A DNA stretch of 64,000 nucleotides, taken from the NCBI RefSeq assembly GCF_014205135.1, contig NZ_JACHMY010000001.1, positions 1,426,001-1,490,000 of the forward strand, read 5' to 3'. Numbering within the stretch: position 1 is the first letter of the stretch; every line of letters begins with the position of its first letter. The stretch is from Kribbella italica (lineage in GTDB: Bacteria > Actinomycetota > Actinomycetes > Propionibacteriales > Kribbellaceae). Made by a program: the position numbers and the translations under genes. The notes under the pieces are model-generated. The model was not told the origin of the DNA, did no database searches, and saw nothing but the letters and a program-made list of their open reading frames with translations. Below, piece by piece: positions 16,688 to 25,247 of this stretch.

Positions 16688-17068
16688 TCACCCTAGTCCG
16701 GTCGCTGTCTCGTGCACGCTCAGCCAGCGCACGCCGTACCGGGCGGACTCGTCAGGGGTGAGTACGGCGGTGACGCGCCGCGACTCGCCGACCGAGTGCC
16801 GCTCCAGGAAGCGGCAGACGACCACCTGGTCGGTCCGGATCACCAGCTCGTACTCCTCGATGCCGATGGTGAGTCCTGGCACCGCGTTGCGCGCTCCGGC
16901 CAGTGCGTCGCTCAGCTCGGCCAGGCCGAGTCGCGTGCCGTCGACGGCCACCAGGCTGAACTCCGGGCGGTGCATCTGCCGGAAGGTGTCGAGCAGACCG
17001 GGCTCCGCCTCAGTCCCCAGCCAGCGGGCGAGGTCCTGGTGGTGCCGGACGATCTCAGCCTCGATCAT
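16688..17068 (-). CDS. DUF4440/SnoaL-like (NTF2-fold) protein
   Basis: 126 residues. It starts MIEAEIVRHHQDLARWLG and continues with strands such as FSLVAVDGTRLGLAELSDAL and DQVVVCRFLERHSV, typical of the NTF2-like cone fold. Relatives are small-molecule enzymes or ligand-binding subunits, and nothing here fixes a function. I chose ATG 17068 because GGAGGGAAG stands just before it; the frame upstream adds 11 residues without a ribosome site. It sits 5 bp before the PPOX gene, so the two are co-transcribed. Confidence 0.7.
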   Translation of the reverse strand: MIEAEIVRHHQDLARWLGTEAEPGLLDTFRQMHRPEFSLVAVDGTRLGLAELSDALAGARNAVPGLTIGIEEYELVIRTDQVVVCRFLERHSVGESRRVTAVLTPDESARYGVRWLSVHETATGLG

Positions 17069-17124
17069 GGCTTCCCTCCCTGCGGATCGTCCGGGTGGCA
17101 TGGTGGGGAGTTTAGGCTCATCCG

Positions 17125-17706
17125 ATGGATCAGTACGCCGAGTTCCGGATGGCTCCGCAGGTGCGTGGACGGGCGCTGGCGCCGATGGTGGGGCTGCTGG
17201 TGCTGCTCGCCGTGGTGCTTCTGCTGCTGGGGTCGCTCGGTGGACTAGCGGTGGGGATCCTGGCCAGCGCTGTCGGCACGATCGCCGCGGTGGCCTACCT
17301 GATGCTGAAGCTCAACCGGCTGTCGGCGGCCAACGTGCTGCGGTTCGACGACTGGGGGATCCGCTGGGAGGCCGGCGGGGGAGTCGTCCACCAGGTGGCC
17401 TGGGGCGACGTGACCGGAATCGGCGCGGTGAACGTGCAGCTGGCCCCGCGGCGGCGGTTGCACGTCGGACCGGTCCCGCAGCAGGTGCAGGTGTCGATGG
17501 CCGATCACGGCGTGCAGGGCTGGTCGACGGTGACGCTGCCGGCCCGGGTGCCCGCGGCGATGCGGCAGGCGCTGGCCGCGATGCCCGTCGACCCTTCCGG
17601 GAAGCGGCACATCGGGATCCCGCTGGCCGCCTTCGACCCGAACTGGCCGGCCGGCCCGATCGGCGCCTGGATCAGGGCTCGCCGTCCTGACCTGTGGAGT
17701 TCCTGA
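17125..17706 (+). CDS. small membrane protein of unknown function, PH-like C-terminus
   Basis: 193 residues. Two adjacent membrane helices (about 20-38 and 42-63) are followed by a beta-rich cytoplasmic part (VLRFDDWGIRWEAGGGVVHQ, VAWGDVTGIGAVNVQ). The pattern resembles bacterial PH-like (bPH) domain proteins of the EbsA or YdbS kind. I recognise no named family with confidence. It is divergent from the PPOX operon and lies just upstream of the SOS box of imuA. Confidence 0.65.
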   Translation: MDQYAEFRMAPQVRGRALAPMVGLLVLLAVVLLLLGSLGGLAVGILASAVGTIAAVAYLMLKLNRLSAANVLRFDDWGIRWEAGGGVVHQVAWGDVTGIGAVNVQLAPRRRLHVGPVPQQVQVSMADHGVQGWSTVTLPARVPAAMRQALAAMPVDPSGKRHIGIPLAAFDPNWPAGPIGAWIRARRPDLWSS

Positions 17707-17733
17707 AGCTGTGGACGGCCGGATTGACATGAG

Positions 17734-17749
17734 TCGAACAGGTGTTCGA
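17734..17749 (+). promoter_or_regulatory. LexA (SOS) box of the imuA-imuB-dnaE2 mutasome
   Basis: TCGAAC-AGGT-GTTCGA is a perfect match to the actinobacterial LexA consensus (TCGAAC-N4-GTTCGA). It lies 4 bp after a TTGACA -35 element (17724-17729) and overlaps the expected -10 region, so LexA would block RNA polymerase. DNA damage should relieve it. Confidence 0.93.
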
Positions 17750-17759
17750 ACATGGGGAC

Positions 17760-18653
17760 GTGACGGGGACAGCTGCAGCCGACGAGGCACCGCCGATTCC
17801 GGCCGAGGACACGACGGTCCGGGCCGGGCGGATCACCGCGCTCGACCAGGCGCGTCAGTTGCTGGCGCGCGCGCAGGCTCAGAAGGCCGCCCGGGCGGCT
17901 GAGGAGGCTTCGGAGGCGTCTGTTCTGACGGCTCTTCCCACGCTCGACACCGCGCGTTCCCGGACGGTGGCGGCTCCTCGGACCACCGAGACACGGGTTC
18001 AGCAGGCGCTCGACACGGCGACCGCGGAGCGGGCGCTGCCGACGGTGCCGGCGGTTTCCGAGTTGCTGTCCGGTGCCTTGCGCGGCGGCGCGGTGTATTC
18101 GGTGCGCGGCTCCAGCGCGTTGGTGATGGCGATGATGGCCGGGCCGTCCGCCGAGGGGGCGTGGTGCGGGGTGGTCGGGATGCCGTCGTTCGGCGCGGAG
18201 GCGGCGCGTGGTCTCGGGGTCGATCTCGAGCGGTTGGTGCTCGTCCCTGATCCTCAGCACGACTGGCTGAGCGTGGTTGCCGCGCTGGTCGACGCCTTGA
18301 CCGTGGTGGTGGTTCGTCCGCCGGGTGAGGTCACTTCGGGCGAGGCATCGCGATTGTCGGCCCGGCTGCGTACTCGGGGCGCGGTGCTGATCGCCGTCGG
18401 GTCCTGGCCGGGGAGTGAAGCCCGGCTGGAGGTGCAGGCCAACACGTGGAGCGGTTTGGGTGCCGGCGAAGGGCACCTCACGGCTCGGCGGGCGACCATC
18501 GCGGTCACGGGTCGTGGCGCCGCCGTACGGCCTCAGCAGCATCAGCTGTGGTTGCCGGCGCTCGACGGGAGCATCCGGCCGGTGGAGGAGGTCCCGGTTG
18601 ACGGGACTGTTCGGCCGGCGGGCGACGGCTGGCTGCAGGAGGCGGTCGGCTGA
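17760..18653 (+). CDS. imuA: ImuA' accessory protein of the SOS mutasome
   Basis: 297 residues. The N-terminal part is Ala-rich and helical (ALDQARQLLARAQAQKAARA). The core has a degenerate RecA-like fold without a usable Walker A (GGAVYSVRGSSALVMAMM) and with a VVVRPPGEVTSGEASRLSARLRTRGA strand-helix. In mycobacteria ImuA' and ImuB bring DnaE2 to damaged DNA. I chose GTG 17760, just after the LexA box and near the expected transcript start, possibly leaderless; a GTG at 17742 would lie inside the box. It overlaps imuB by one base. Confidence 0.85.
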   Translation: MTGTAAADEAPPIPAEDTTVRAGRITALDQARQLLARAQAQKAARAAEEASEASVLTALPTLDTARSRTVAAPRTTETRVQQALDTATAERALPTVPAVSELLSGALRGGAVYSVRGSSALVMAMMAGPSAEGAWCGVVGMPSFGAEAARGLGVDLERLVLVPDPQHDWLSVVAALVDALTVVVVRPPGEVTSGEASRLSARLRTRGAVLIAVGSWPGSEARLEVQANTWSGLGAGEGHLTARRATIAVTGRGAAVRPQQHQLWLPALDGSIRPVEEVPVDGTVRPAGDGWLQEAVG

Positions 18654-20533
18654 TGGGCTCGATCCGGCAGGTGGGAGTGCGGACGATGGTGGTGTGGGTG
18701 CCGGACTGGCCGGTGCTCGCGGCGGCTTCGGTGGAAGGGGTTTCGCCGGACGCTCCACTGGCCGTCTTGCTGAAGGGTCGCGTGCTGGCCAGCTCGGCCA
18801 CGGCCCGCGCCGAGGGCGTACGCCGTGGGCTGCGCGCCCGGGACGCCCAGTCCCGCTGCCCGGAGTTGCTCGTGCTCAAGTACGACCCGGTGATCGACGC
18901 GCGGGCGTTCGACCCGGTGATCGGCTGCCTGGAGGCGCTCACCCCGGGCATCCAGGTGATCCGCCCCGGCATGTGCGCGCTGAAGGCCCGCGGCCCGAGC
19001 CGGTTCTACGGCAGTGAACCGGCCGCCGCGGAGAAGCTGCTCGACCGGCTGGAGACGTACGACGTACCGGGCGGTCGGGTGGGGATCGCCGACGGCCCGT
19101 TCGCCGCGGAGCAGGCGGCGCGGGCCGCGTCGGCGCAGACCCGGGTGCAGGTGATCCCGTCCGGTGGGTCGGCCGAGTTCCTGGCGCCGCTCACGGTCGA
19201 CACGCTGGAGCGGCCGGAGCTCACCGACCTGCTGCGGCGGCTCGGGCTGCGGTCGCTCGGCGCCTTCGCGCGGCTGCCCGCGACCGAGGTGCTGACCCGG
19301 TTCGGACCGGACGGCGCGTTCGCTCACCGGCTGGCCCGCGGCGACGACGACCGTGCGGTGGTGGCCCGGCAGGTCCCGCCCGAGCTGACCCGGACCCTCG
19401 ACTTCGAACCGCCGGTGGACCGGGTCGACCAGGTCGCGTTCGCGGTCCGGACGGTCGCGGACGAACTGGTCGGCCGGCTGACCGCGCTCGGCCTGGTCTG
19501 CACCACCCTGCGCGTCGAGGTCGGGACGGAGTCCGGCCGGGTGCACGAGCGGGAGTGGTTGCACCCTCGCTGGTTCGCCCCCGGTGACGTGGTCGACCGG
19601 GTTCGCTGGCAGCTCCAGGGCAGCGGTACGGCGACCAGCGAGCTGACCTCGCCGGTGGTGCGACTCCGCCTGATCCCCGAACGGGTCGACCCGGTCGGCG
19701 CCCACGTCGACACGCTGTGGGGGAGCGGCCCCGACGAACGCATCCATCGCGCGCTGTCCCGGGTCCAGAGCATGCTCGGCCACGGCGCCGTCGTCACCCC
19801 CGTGATCAGCGGCGGCCGCGGCTACGCCGACCGCCAGACCCTGATCCCCTGGGGCGATCCCCCCACGCCCGCCCGCGCCCCCACCAGCCCTTGGCCGGGC
19901 TCCCTGCCTGGGCCGGCGGCGCCACCTGCACCTGTGCCTGCTGCCGCTCCGGCACCCGTCGCTGTCGCGCCCGTGCCTGTCACGCTCACGCCCGCGGCAC
20001 CCCCGCCTGTGGCGCCTGCACCCACGCCCGTGCCCGTGTCTGTCGCACCCGCAGCACCCGCACCTCGGGTGGCTTCTGTTGTTTCTGTTCTTCGGCCGGC
20101 TCCAGCCTCTGTGCCTTCTACCTCTGAGCGTGAGTCCTCTGCGCCGGTGACCCACCGGCCTTTGCCCACTACAACTCCACTGCCGTTGCCGTCCACCTCC
20201 GGCTGGCCGGTTCCGGTGCCGACGTTGGTCTATCCCTCACCCCGTCCCGCCGAAGTGCTGTCGGCCGACGGGCGCCAGGTCACGGTCAGCGCCCGCGGCG
20301 CCCTCTCCGGCGCGCCCTCGGCCTTCCGCCTGCTCCCGGCCCCACAAGTTGCCGACAGCAACAAGCTGCACCCGATCACCGCCTGGGCCGGCCCCTGGCC
20401 GGTGGAGGAACGCTGGTGGGACTCCGACACCGAGAACCGCCTGGCCCGCTTCCAGCTCGTCACCGCCGACGGCCGCGCCTGGCTGGCCGCCGTCCAGAAC
20501 ACCCACTGGTGGATCGAGGCCAGCTATGACTGA
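18653..20533 (+). CDS. imuB: ImuB, catalytically inactive Y-family polymerase homolog with a Pro/Ala-rich insertion
   Basis: 626 residues, longer than typical ImuB (about 500-550). The palm motif that carries two Asp in active Y-family enzymes reads WVPDWPV, and the SxDE motif is missing (CALKARGPSRFYG). It should therefore be a scaffold, not a polymerase, as for known ImuB. A possible beta-clamp peptide, QTLIPWG, lies at about 395-401. It is followed by about 130 residues of Pro/Ala/Val/Thr low complexity (405-535), then a folded C-terminal tail (AWAGPWPVEERWW) of the ImuB C-domain. The long linker is unusual. It is translationally coupled to imuA (TGATG). Confidence 0.9.
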   Translation: MGSIRQVGVRTMVVWVPDWPVLAAASVEGVSPDAPLAVLLKGRVLASSATARAEGVRRGLRARDAQSRCPELLVLKYDPVIDARAFDPVIGCLEALTPGIQVIRPGMCALKARGPSRFYGSEPAAAEKLLDRLETYDVPGGRVGIADGPFAAEQAARAASAQTRVQVIPSGGSAEFLAPLTVDTLERPELTDLLRRLGLRSLGAFARLPATEVLTRFGPDGAFAHRLARGDDDRAVVARQVPPELTRTLDFEPPVDRVDQVAFAVRTVADELVGRLTALGLVCTTLRVEVGTESGRVHEREWLHPRWFAPGDVVDRVRWQLQGSGTATSELTSPVVRLRLIPERVDPVGAHVDTLWGSGPDERIHRALSRVQSMLGHGAVVTPVISGGRGYADRQTLIPWGDPPTPARAPTSPWPGSLPGPAAPPAPVPAAAPAPVAVAPVPVTLTPAAPPPVAPAPTPVPVSVAPAAPAPRVASVVSVLRPAPASVPSTSERESSAPVTHRPLPTTTPLPLPSTSGWPVPVPTLVYPSPRPAEVLSADGRQVTVSARGALSGAPSAFRLLPAPQVADSNKLHPITAWAGPWPVEERWWDSDTENRLARFQLVTADGRAWLAAVQNTHWWIEASYD

Positions 20534-20904
20534 CCTCACCGCCGGCTGCCGGCCGGTCGAGGGGCACTTGGTCTGCGCCCGGCGTCACCTTCTGGCCGCC
20601 CACCGGCAGCGCCATCGGCTTGCCGCTCACCGTCACCTGCGCTACGCGCGCCGTCACCTCCTGGCGGCTCACCCCGGCGTCCTGCAGTTCGCCTCCGACC
20701 TTCACGCACCCACCACTCCCGCCCGGGCAACCCGGCGCCACCTCACGCCGTACCGACTCACGCCGTACCGGATCTCCTGTCCTGCAAGGCATTCCCTGCC
20801 CGGCGCGCGGCACCTCCGGCTGCCCTGTCACCGCCGCCTGTCCGCCTGCCGTCATCTCCAACGCGCCCACCGTCAGCTCCGCCAGCTGCAGAGAGGAGCC
20901 ACCC
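20534..20904. other. imuB-dnaE2 spacer, no convincing gene
   Basis: This 371-bp spacer is much longer than expected between coupled mutasome genes. It contains several near-repeats (CGTCACCTYCTGGC at 20581 and 20650, ACTCACGCCGTACCG-like copies around 20745-20770). Open frames run through it in several phases, including leftward, but none has a ribosome site, a recognisable domain or consistent codon use. No separate LexA box was seen, so dnaE2 probably depends on the imuA promoter. It may be a repeat-expanded leader. Confidence 0.5.
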
Positions 20905-23900
20905 GTGGGCTGGAATAACCCGGCGGTCCCCTGGTCGGAGCTGGAGCGCAAGCTGTCCGGCCGGACGCGCCCGCCCGCTCCCGCCGACGAGTTGCTGGAG
21001 GCCGACGGCGGCGACGGCCCGGCCTGGTCACGCCACCGCCCGCCGTACGACCCGGACCCCGCGCTGCGACCACGCCGGCCCGAGGGACCGGTCGTGCCGT
21101 ACGCCGAGCTGCACTGCCACTCGTACTACAGCTTCCTCGACGGTGCCTCCGCCCCGGAGCAGCTGGTCGAGGAGTCCGTCCGCCTCGGCCTGCACGCGCT
21201 CGCGCTGACCGACCACGACGGGTTCTACGGCGTGGTCCGGATGGCCGAGGCCGCGGAGGAGTACGCCGACCTCCGCACGGTGTTCGGCGCCGAGCTGTCG
21301 CTCGACCTGACCAAACCGCAGAACGGCGCGGCCGACCCCGAAGGCAGCCACCTGCTGGTGCTGGCCGAAGGCCAGGAGGGGTACCACCGGCTCGCCGGAG
21401 CGATCACCGAGGCCCAGCTCGCCGGCCAGGAGAAGGGCCGCCCGGTCTACGACCTGGAGGAGCTCGCCGACCACGGCAAGGACGACTGGCTGATCCTGAC
21501 CGGCTGCCGCAAGGGCCTGGTCCGGCGCGCGCTCGAGCTCGGCGGGCAGGCGTACGGACCGGCGGCCGCGGCCCGCGAGCTCGACCGGCTGACCGCGCTG
21601 TTCGGCAAGGACCGGGTCGTCGTCGAGCTGATCGACCACGGCCTGCCGACCGACAGCAGCCGTAACGCCGTACTGGCTCGGCTCGCCGCCGAGCAGGGAC
21701 TCCCGGTCGTTGCCACGAACAACGTTCACTACGCCCACCCGCGCGGGCACCGGCTGGCCGCCGCGGTCGCCTCGGTCCGGGCGCGCCGATCGCTGGACGC
21801 GATGGACGGCTGGCTGCCCCCGGCCGGTACGGCGCACCTGCGGTCGGGCGAGGAGATGCTGGCCAGGTTCCACCGGTACGACGGCGCTGTCGCGCGCTCG
21901 GTCGAGCTGGCCGACCAGCTCGCGTTCAGCCTGCGCGCCGCCAAACCGAGCCTGCCGCACCAGGAGGTTCCGCCGGGCTACGACGCGATGGGCTGGCTGC
22001 GGAAACTGTGCCGTGACGGTGTGAAGAAGCAGTACGCGAGCAAGCCGAAGCTGCGACCCGAGGCGGAGGCCCGGGTCGAGCGGGAGCTGGCTGTGATCGA
22101 CTCGCTGAAGTTCCCCGGCTACTTCCTGATCGTGCGCGACATCGTGATGTACGCCAAGCGCCAGGGCATCCTCTACCAGGGCCGCGGCTCGGCGGCGAAC
22201 TCCGTGGTCTGCTACGCGCTCGAGATCACCGCGATCGACCCGGTGCAGTTCAACCTGCCGTTCGAGCGGTTCCTGTCCGCGGCCCGCGACGAGGAACCCG
22301 ACATCGACGTGGACTTCGACTCCGACCGGCGCGAGGAGGTGATCCAGTACGTCTACCGCAAGTACGGCCGGCGCAACGCGGCCCAGGTCGCGAACGTGAT
22401 CACCTACCGCCCGAAGCTCGCCGTCCGGGACATGGCCAAGGCGCTCGGGTTCAGCACCGGGCAGCAGGACGCGTGGTCGAAACAGGTCGACGCGTGGGGC
22501 GCGGTCCGCAGCAGCGTCGACCACGACATCCCCGAGCCGGTGGTGAAGCTGGCCGAGGACCTGCTGAAGTTCCCGCGGCATCTGGGCATCCACTCCGGCG
22601 GCATGGTGCTGACCGACATCCCGGTCGGGCACGTCGTACCGGTCGAGCACGCGCGCAAGGAGAACCGGACCGTTCTGCAGTGGGACAAGGACGACTGCGC
22701 CTGGATGGGGCTGGTGAAGTTCGACCTGCTCGGGCTCGGCATGCTCGCCGCGCTGCAGTACTGCATGGATCTGGTGCGGGCGCACCTGGGGGAGGACTGG
22801 ACGCTGGACAGCATCCCGAAGGAGGAACGCGGCGTCTACGACCAGCTCGGGCACGCGGACTCGGTCGGGGTGTTCCAGGTGGAGAGCAGGGCGCAGATGA
22901 GCACGCTGCCGCGGTTGCGGCCGCGCAGCTTCTACGACCTGGCGATCGAGGTGGCGCTGATCCGGCCCGGCCCGATCCAGGGCGGCGCGGTGCACCCGTT
23001 CATCCGCCGCAAGCTGGGCGAGGAGCCGATCACCTACCTGCACCCGAAGCTGGAACCGGTCCTCGAGCGCACGCTCGGCGTACCGCTGTTCCAGGAGCAG
23101 CTGATGCAGATCGCGATGAAAGTCGGCGGCTGCAGCGGCGAGGACGCCGACCTGCTCCGCCGCGCGATGGGGTCCAAACGCGGTGTCGAGAAGATCTCGT
23201 CACTGCGCGCCAAGCTGTACGACGGCATGGCCGAGAACGGCATCACCGGCGACCTGGCCGACCAGATCTACGAGAAGATCGAAGCCTTCGCGAACTTCGG
23301 CTTCGCCGAGTCCCACTCGATCAGCTTCGCCCTCCTGGTCTACGCCAGCACCTGGTTACGCCTGCACTACCCAGCCGCCTTCCTCGCCGCCCTCCTCCGC
23401 GCCCAGCCCATGGGCTTCTACTCTCCCCAATCCCTCACCGCCGACGCCCGCCGCCACGGCGTCCAGGTCAACCGCCCCGACCTCCACCTCTCCCACATCC
23501 ACGCAACCCTCGAACCAACTGAAGCCGCCGAGCCCAACCCCACCGAACCAGCCGCCGCTGAGCACCACCCCACCGAGCCAACCTCCGCTGAGCCCCAGCC
23601 CGCGGAGCCCCACCCCGCTGGGCTCCGCTCCACCCTGCCCCATCCCACGCAGCCCCGCCCCGCCGTGCCCGATCCCATGGGTTCTCCCGCTGCCGAGCCC
23701 CAGCCGGTCGAGCCCGACTCCAGGGAGCCGCACTCCGACGGGTCCCAGCCCATGCAGCCCTGCTCTGCCGGACCCCGGCTCACCGGCGCGCCCTCTACGG
23801 AGCCGGGTTCCGCCGGGCCCCACCCCACGCAGCCCCGCTCTGCCGAGCCGCGACCTGCCGGGCTCGGCGGGCTGCTTGGTTTGACCTCGGCGGGTGCTGC

Positions 23901-24825
23901 AACTGATGCATGCCTTGAGCAACCTTCTGCGGCTGTGTCGTTCGCGGGGAGTGCGGGGTCCTCGTCTGGGCAGGTAGCTGGTGGGTCCCCGGTTGCGGGT
24001 GGAGTTCCTGGGGTGGTTCCGACTACCGGGCACGAAGGGTGTTTGGAGCAGGAGCAGCCGGAGGTGGGGGATTTCGATCCGGAGGTGCGGTTCGACTCGG
24101 ACGCGCATCGGCGGGACGGGCTGTTGACGGTGCGGCTCGGGCTGGCCGGGGTGAAGTCGATCGGCGAGAGTACCGCGACGCTCATCGTCGAGGAGCGGGA
24201 GAAGAACGGCGCGTACGCCGACATGGCCGACCTGGTACGCCGGACCGGGCTCACCGCCGTACAGCTGGAGGCGTTGGCGACGGCTGGGGCGTTCGACGGG
24301 TTCGGACTGTCCCGTCGGCAGGCGCTCTGGGACGCCGGGCGAGCCGCGGAGGAACGCCCTGGTCATCTGTCCGGCGTGAGCAGCGCCGGCCCGCCGCCGA
24401 CACTGCCCGGGATGAGCGAGATGGAGACCACCATGGCCGACCTCTGGGCGACCGGGATCTCGCCCGACGACCACCCGATCCGTCACGTCCGCGCCGTCCT
24501 CGACACCCGCGGCATCCTCCGCGCTGACCAACTCGCGACCGCCCCCGACGGCACCCGGGTCCTGGTCGGCGGCGTGGTCACCCATCGCCAGCGCCCCGCC
24601 ACCGCCTCCGGCGTCACCTTCCTCAACCTCGAGGACGAGACCGGCATGATCAACATCATCTGCTCCGGCGGCGTCTGGAACCGTTACCGCCGCATCGCCC
24701 GCGAATCCAGCGCCCTGATCATCCGCGGCCGCCTCGAACGCTCCCAGGGCGTCACCAACCTGGTCGCCGACAAACTCGAACGCCTCCCACTAGCAGCCCG
24801 AACCACCTCCCGAGACTTCCGCTGA
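20905..24825 (+). CDS. dnaE2: DnaE2, error-prone DNA polymerase III alpha subunit with a large low-complexity insertion
   Basis: 1306 residues; related proteins are about 1050-1150. The PHP domain starts PYAELHCHSYYSFLDGAS (about 64-81). The C-family catalytic acids are in EEPDIDVDFDSDRRE (about 463-477), then RGSAANSVVCYAL and the finger and thumb motifs. Residues about 870-1055 are a Pro/Glu/Ala/Ser/Gln-rich stretch of repeated AEPxP units inserted between the LHLSH segment and VRLGLAGVKSIGE. That position normally has only a few residues. The OB fold follows (VLVGGVVTHRQRP). I chose GTG 20905 behind GAGAGGAG. It performs SOS mutagenesis with ImuA'/ImuB. Confidence 0.93.
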   Translation: MGWNNPAVPWSELERKLSGRTRPPAPADELLEADGGDGPAWSRHRPPYDPDPALRPRRPEGPVVPYAELHCHSYYSFLDGASAPEQLVEESVRLGLHALALTDHDGFYGVVRMAEAAEEYADLRTVFGAELSLDLTKPQNGAADPEGSHLLVLAEGQEGYHRLAGAITEAQLAGQEKGRPVYDLEELADHGKDDWLILTGCRKGLVRRALELGGQAYGPAAAARELDRLTALFGKDRVVVELIDHGLPTDSSRNAVLARLAAEQGLPVVATNNVHYAHPRGHRLAAAVASVRARRSLDAMDGWLPPAGTAHLRSGEEMLARFHRYDGAVARSVELADQLAFSLRAAKPSLPHQEVPPGYDAMGWLRKLCRDGVKKQYASKPKLRPEAEARVERELAVIDSLKFPGYFLIVRDIVMYAKRQGILYQGRGSAANSVVCYALEITAIDPVQFNLPFERFLSAARDEEPDIDVDFDSDRREEVIQYVYRKYGRRNAAQVANVITYRPKLAVRDMAKALGFSTGQQDAWSKQVDAWGAVRSSVDHDIPEPVVKLAEDLLKFPRHLGIHSGGMVLTDIPVGHVVPVEHARKENRTVLQWDKDDCAWMGLVKFDLLGLGMLAALQYCMDLVRAHLGEDWTLDSIPKEERGVYDQLGHADSVGVFQVESRAQMSTLPRLRPRSFYDLAIEVALIRPGPIQGGAVHPFIRRKLGEEPITYLHPKLEPVLERTLGVPLFQEQLMQIAMKVGGCSGEDADLLRRAMGSKRGVEKISSLRAKLYDGMAENGITGDLADQIYEKIEAFANFGFAESHSISFALLVYASTWLRLHYPAAFLAALLRAQPMGFYSPQSLTADARRHGVQVNRPDLHLSHIHATLEPTEAAEPNPTEPAAAEHHPTEPTSAEPQPAEPHPAGLRSTLPHPTQPRPAVPDPMGSPAAEPQPVEPDSREPHSDGSQPMQPCSAGPRLTGAPSTEPGSAGPHPTQPRSAEPRPAGLGGLLGLTSAGAATDACLEQPSAAVSFAGSAGSSSGQVAGGSPVAGGVPGVVPTTGHEGCLEQEQPEVGDFDPEVRFDSDAHRRDGLLTVRLGLAGVKSIGESTATLIVEEREKNGAYADMADLVRRTGLTAVQLEALATAGAFDGFGLSRRQALWDAGRAAEERPGHLSGVSSAGPPPTLPGMSEMETTMADLWATGISPDDHPIRHVRAVLDTRGILRADQLATAPDGTRVLVGGVVTHRQRPATASGVTFLNLEDETGMINIICSGGVWNRYRRIARESSALIIRGRLERSQGVTNLVADKLERLPLAARTTSRDFR

Positions 24826-24847
24826 CCGGCTCCCGAGACTTCCGCTG
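24807..24847. repeat. 18-bp direct duplication across the dnaE2 stop codon
   Basis: CTCCCGAGACTTCCGCTG occurs at 24807-24824 and again at 24830-24847, a 23-bp period. The first copy supplies the last codons and the T-G of the dnaE2 stop. It looks like a recent slippage or repair duplication. Confidence 0.8.
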
Positions 24848-25247
24848 GGTCTCGCTGTCGGCGATGTCGCACCACTCGAACGTCCGGCGCATGATCCCGC
24901 CTGGGTCGAGCTGGTGCCCGGCACCCCGGCCAGGACCGCCTCCGGCAAGCTGGTCGTCGCCGACGATGTTCTCCTGCTCCGCGCGGCATGGTCCAGGCTG
25001 GGATGACCCACGCGTGGAGTGGGAGCAGCCGGGCCGGATCTGCGCGGCGATCTGTTCGCGGTCCTGGGGACCGGCTCCTGGTGGCCCGGCCGAGGGCCAC
25101 GCGGCCGGCCTTCGACACGACGAACACCGACGAGCGGGTGAGCAGAGCCGGGCCCGAAGGTCAGCCTCGGTGGTGCCGTTCCGCGCTGGTGAGGTGATCG
25201 AGGGCATCGAGCACCATCCGCACCCCGAGGCGCCTTCCGGCGCGGCG
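24826..25247. other. gene debris downstream of dnaE2
   Basis: No intact gene. A rightward frame over about 24850-24993 reads like the end of a protein (WVELVPGTPARTASGKLVV, then VADDVLLLRAAWSRLG and a stop) but has no start. The TASGK stretch loosely recalls the C-terminal motif of acyl-CoA ligases. The next 250 bp contain no convincing coding pattern and run into the tandem repeat. The region is probably a decayed 3' fragment. Confidence 0.4.

Noticed and set aside
18542-20155. 537-codon leftward open frame over imuB
   Set aside because: Antisense shadow of imuB; composition is Arg/His/Gly repeats opposite the Pro/Ala linker.
20620-20904. N-terminal extension of DnaE2 from an upstream ATG
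   Set aside because: The extra 95 residues are Thr/Pro/Cys-rich with no family match; GTG 20905 has a good ribosome site and begins like DnaE2.
21028-23043. 671-codon leftward open frame inside dnaE2
   Set aside because: High-GC antisense shadow; residues are Arg/Val/Asp/Leu/Gln-biased with no domain, while the rightward frame is an intact polymerase.
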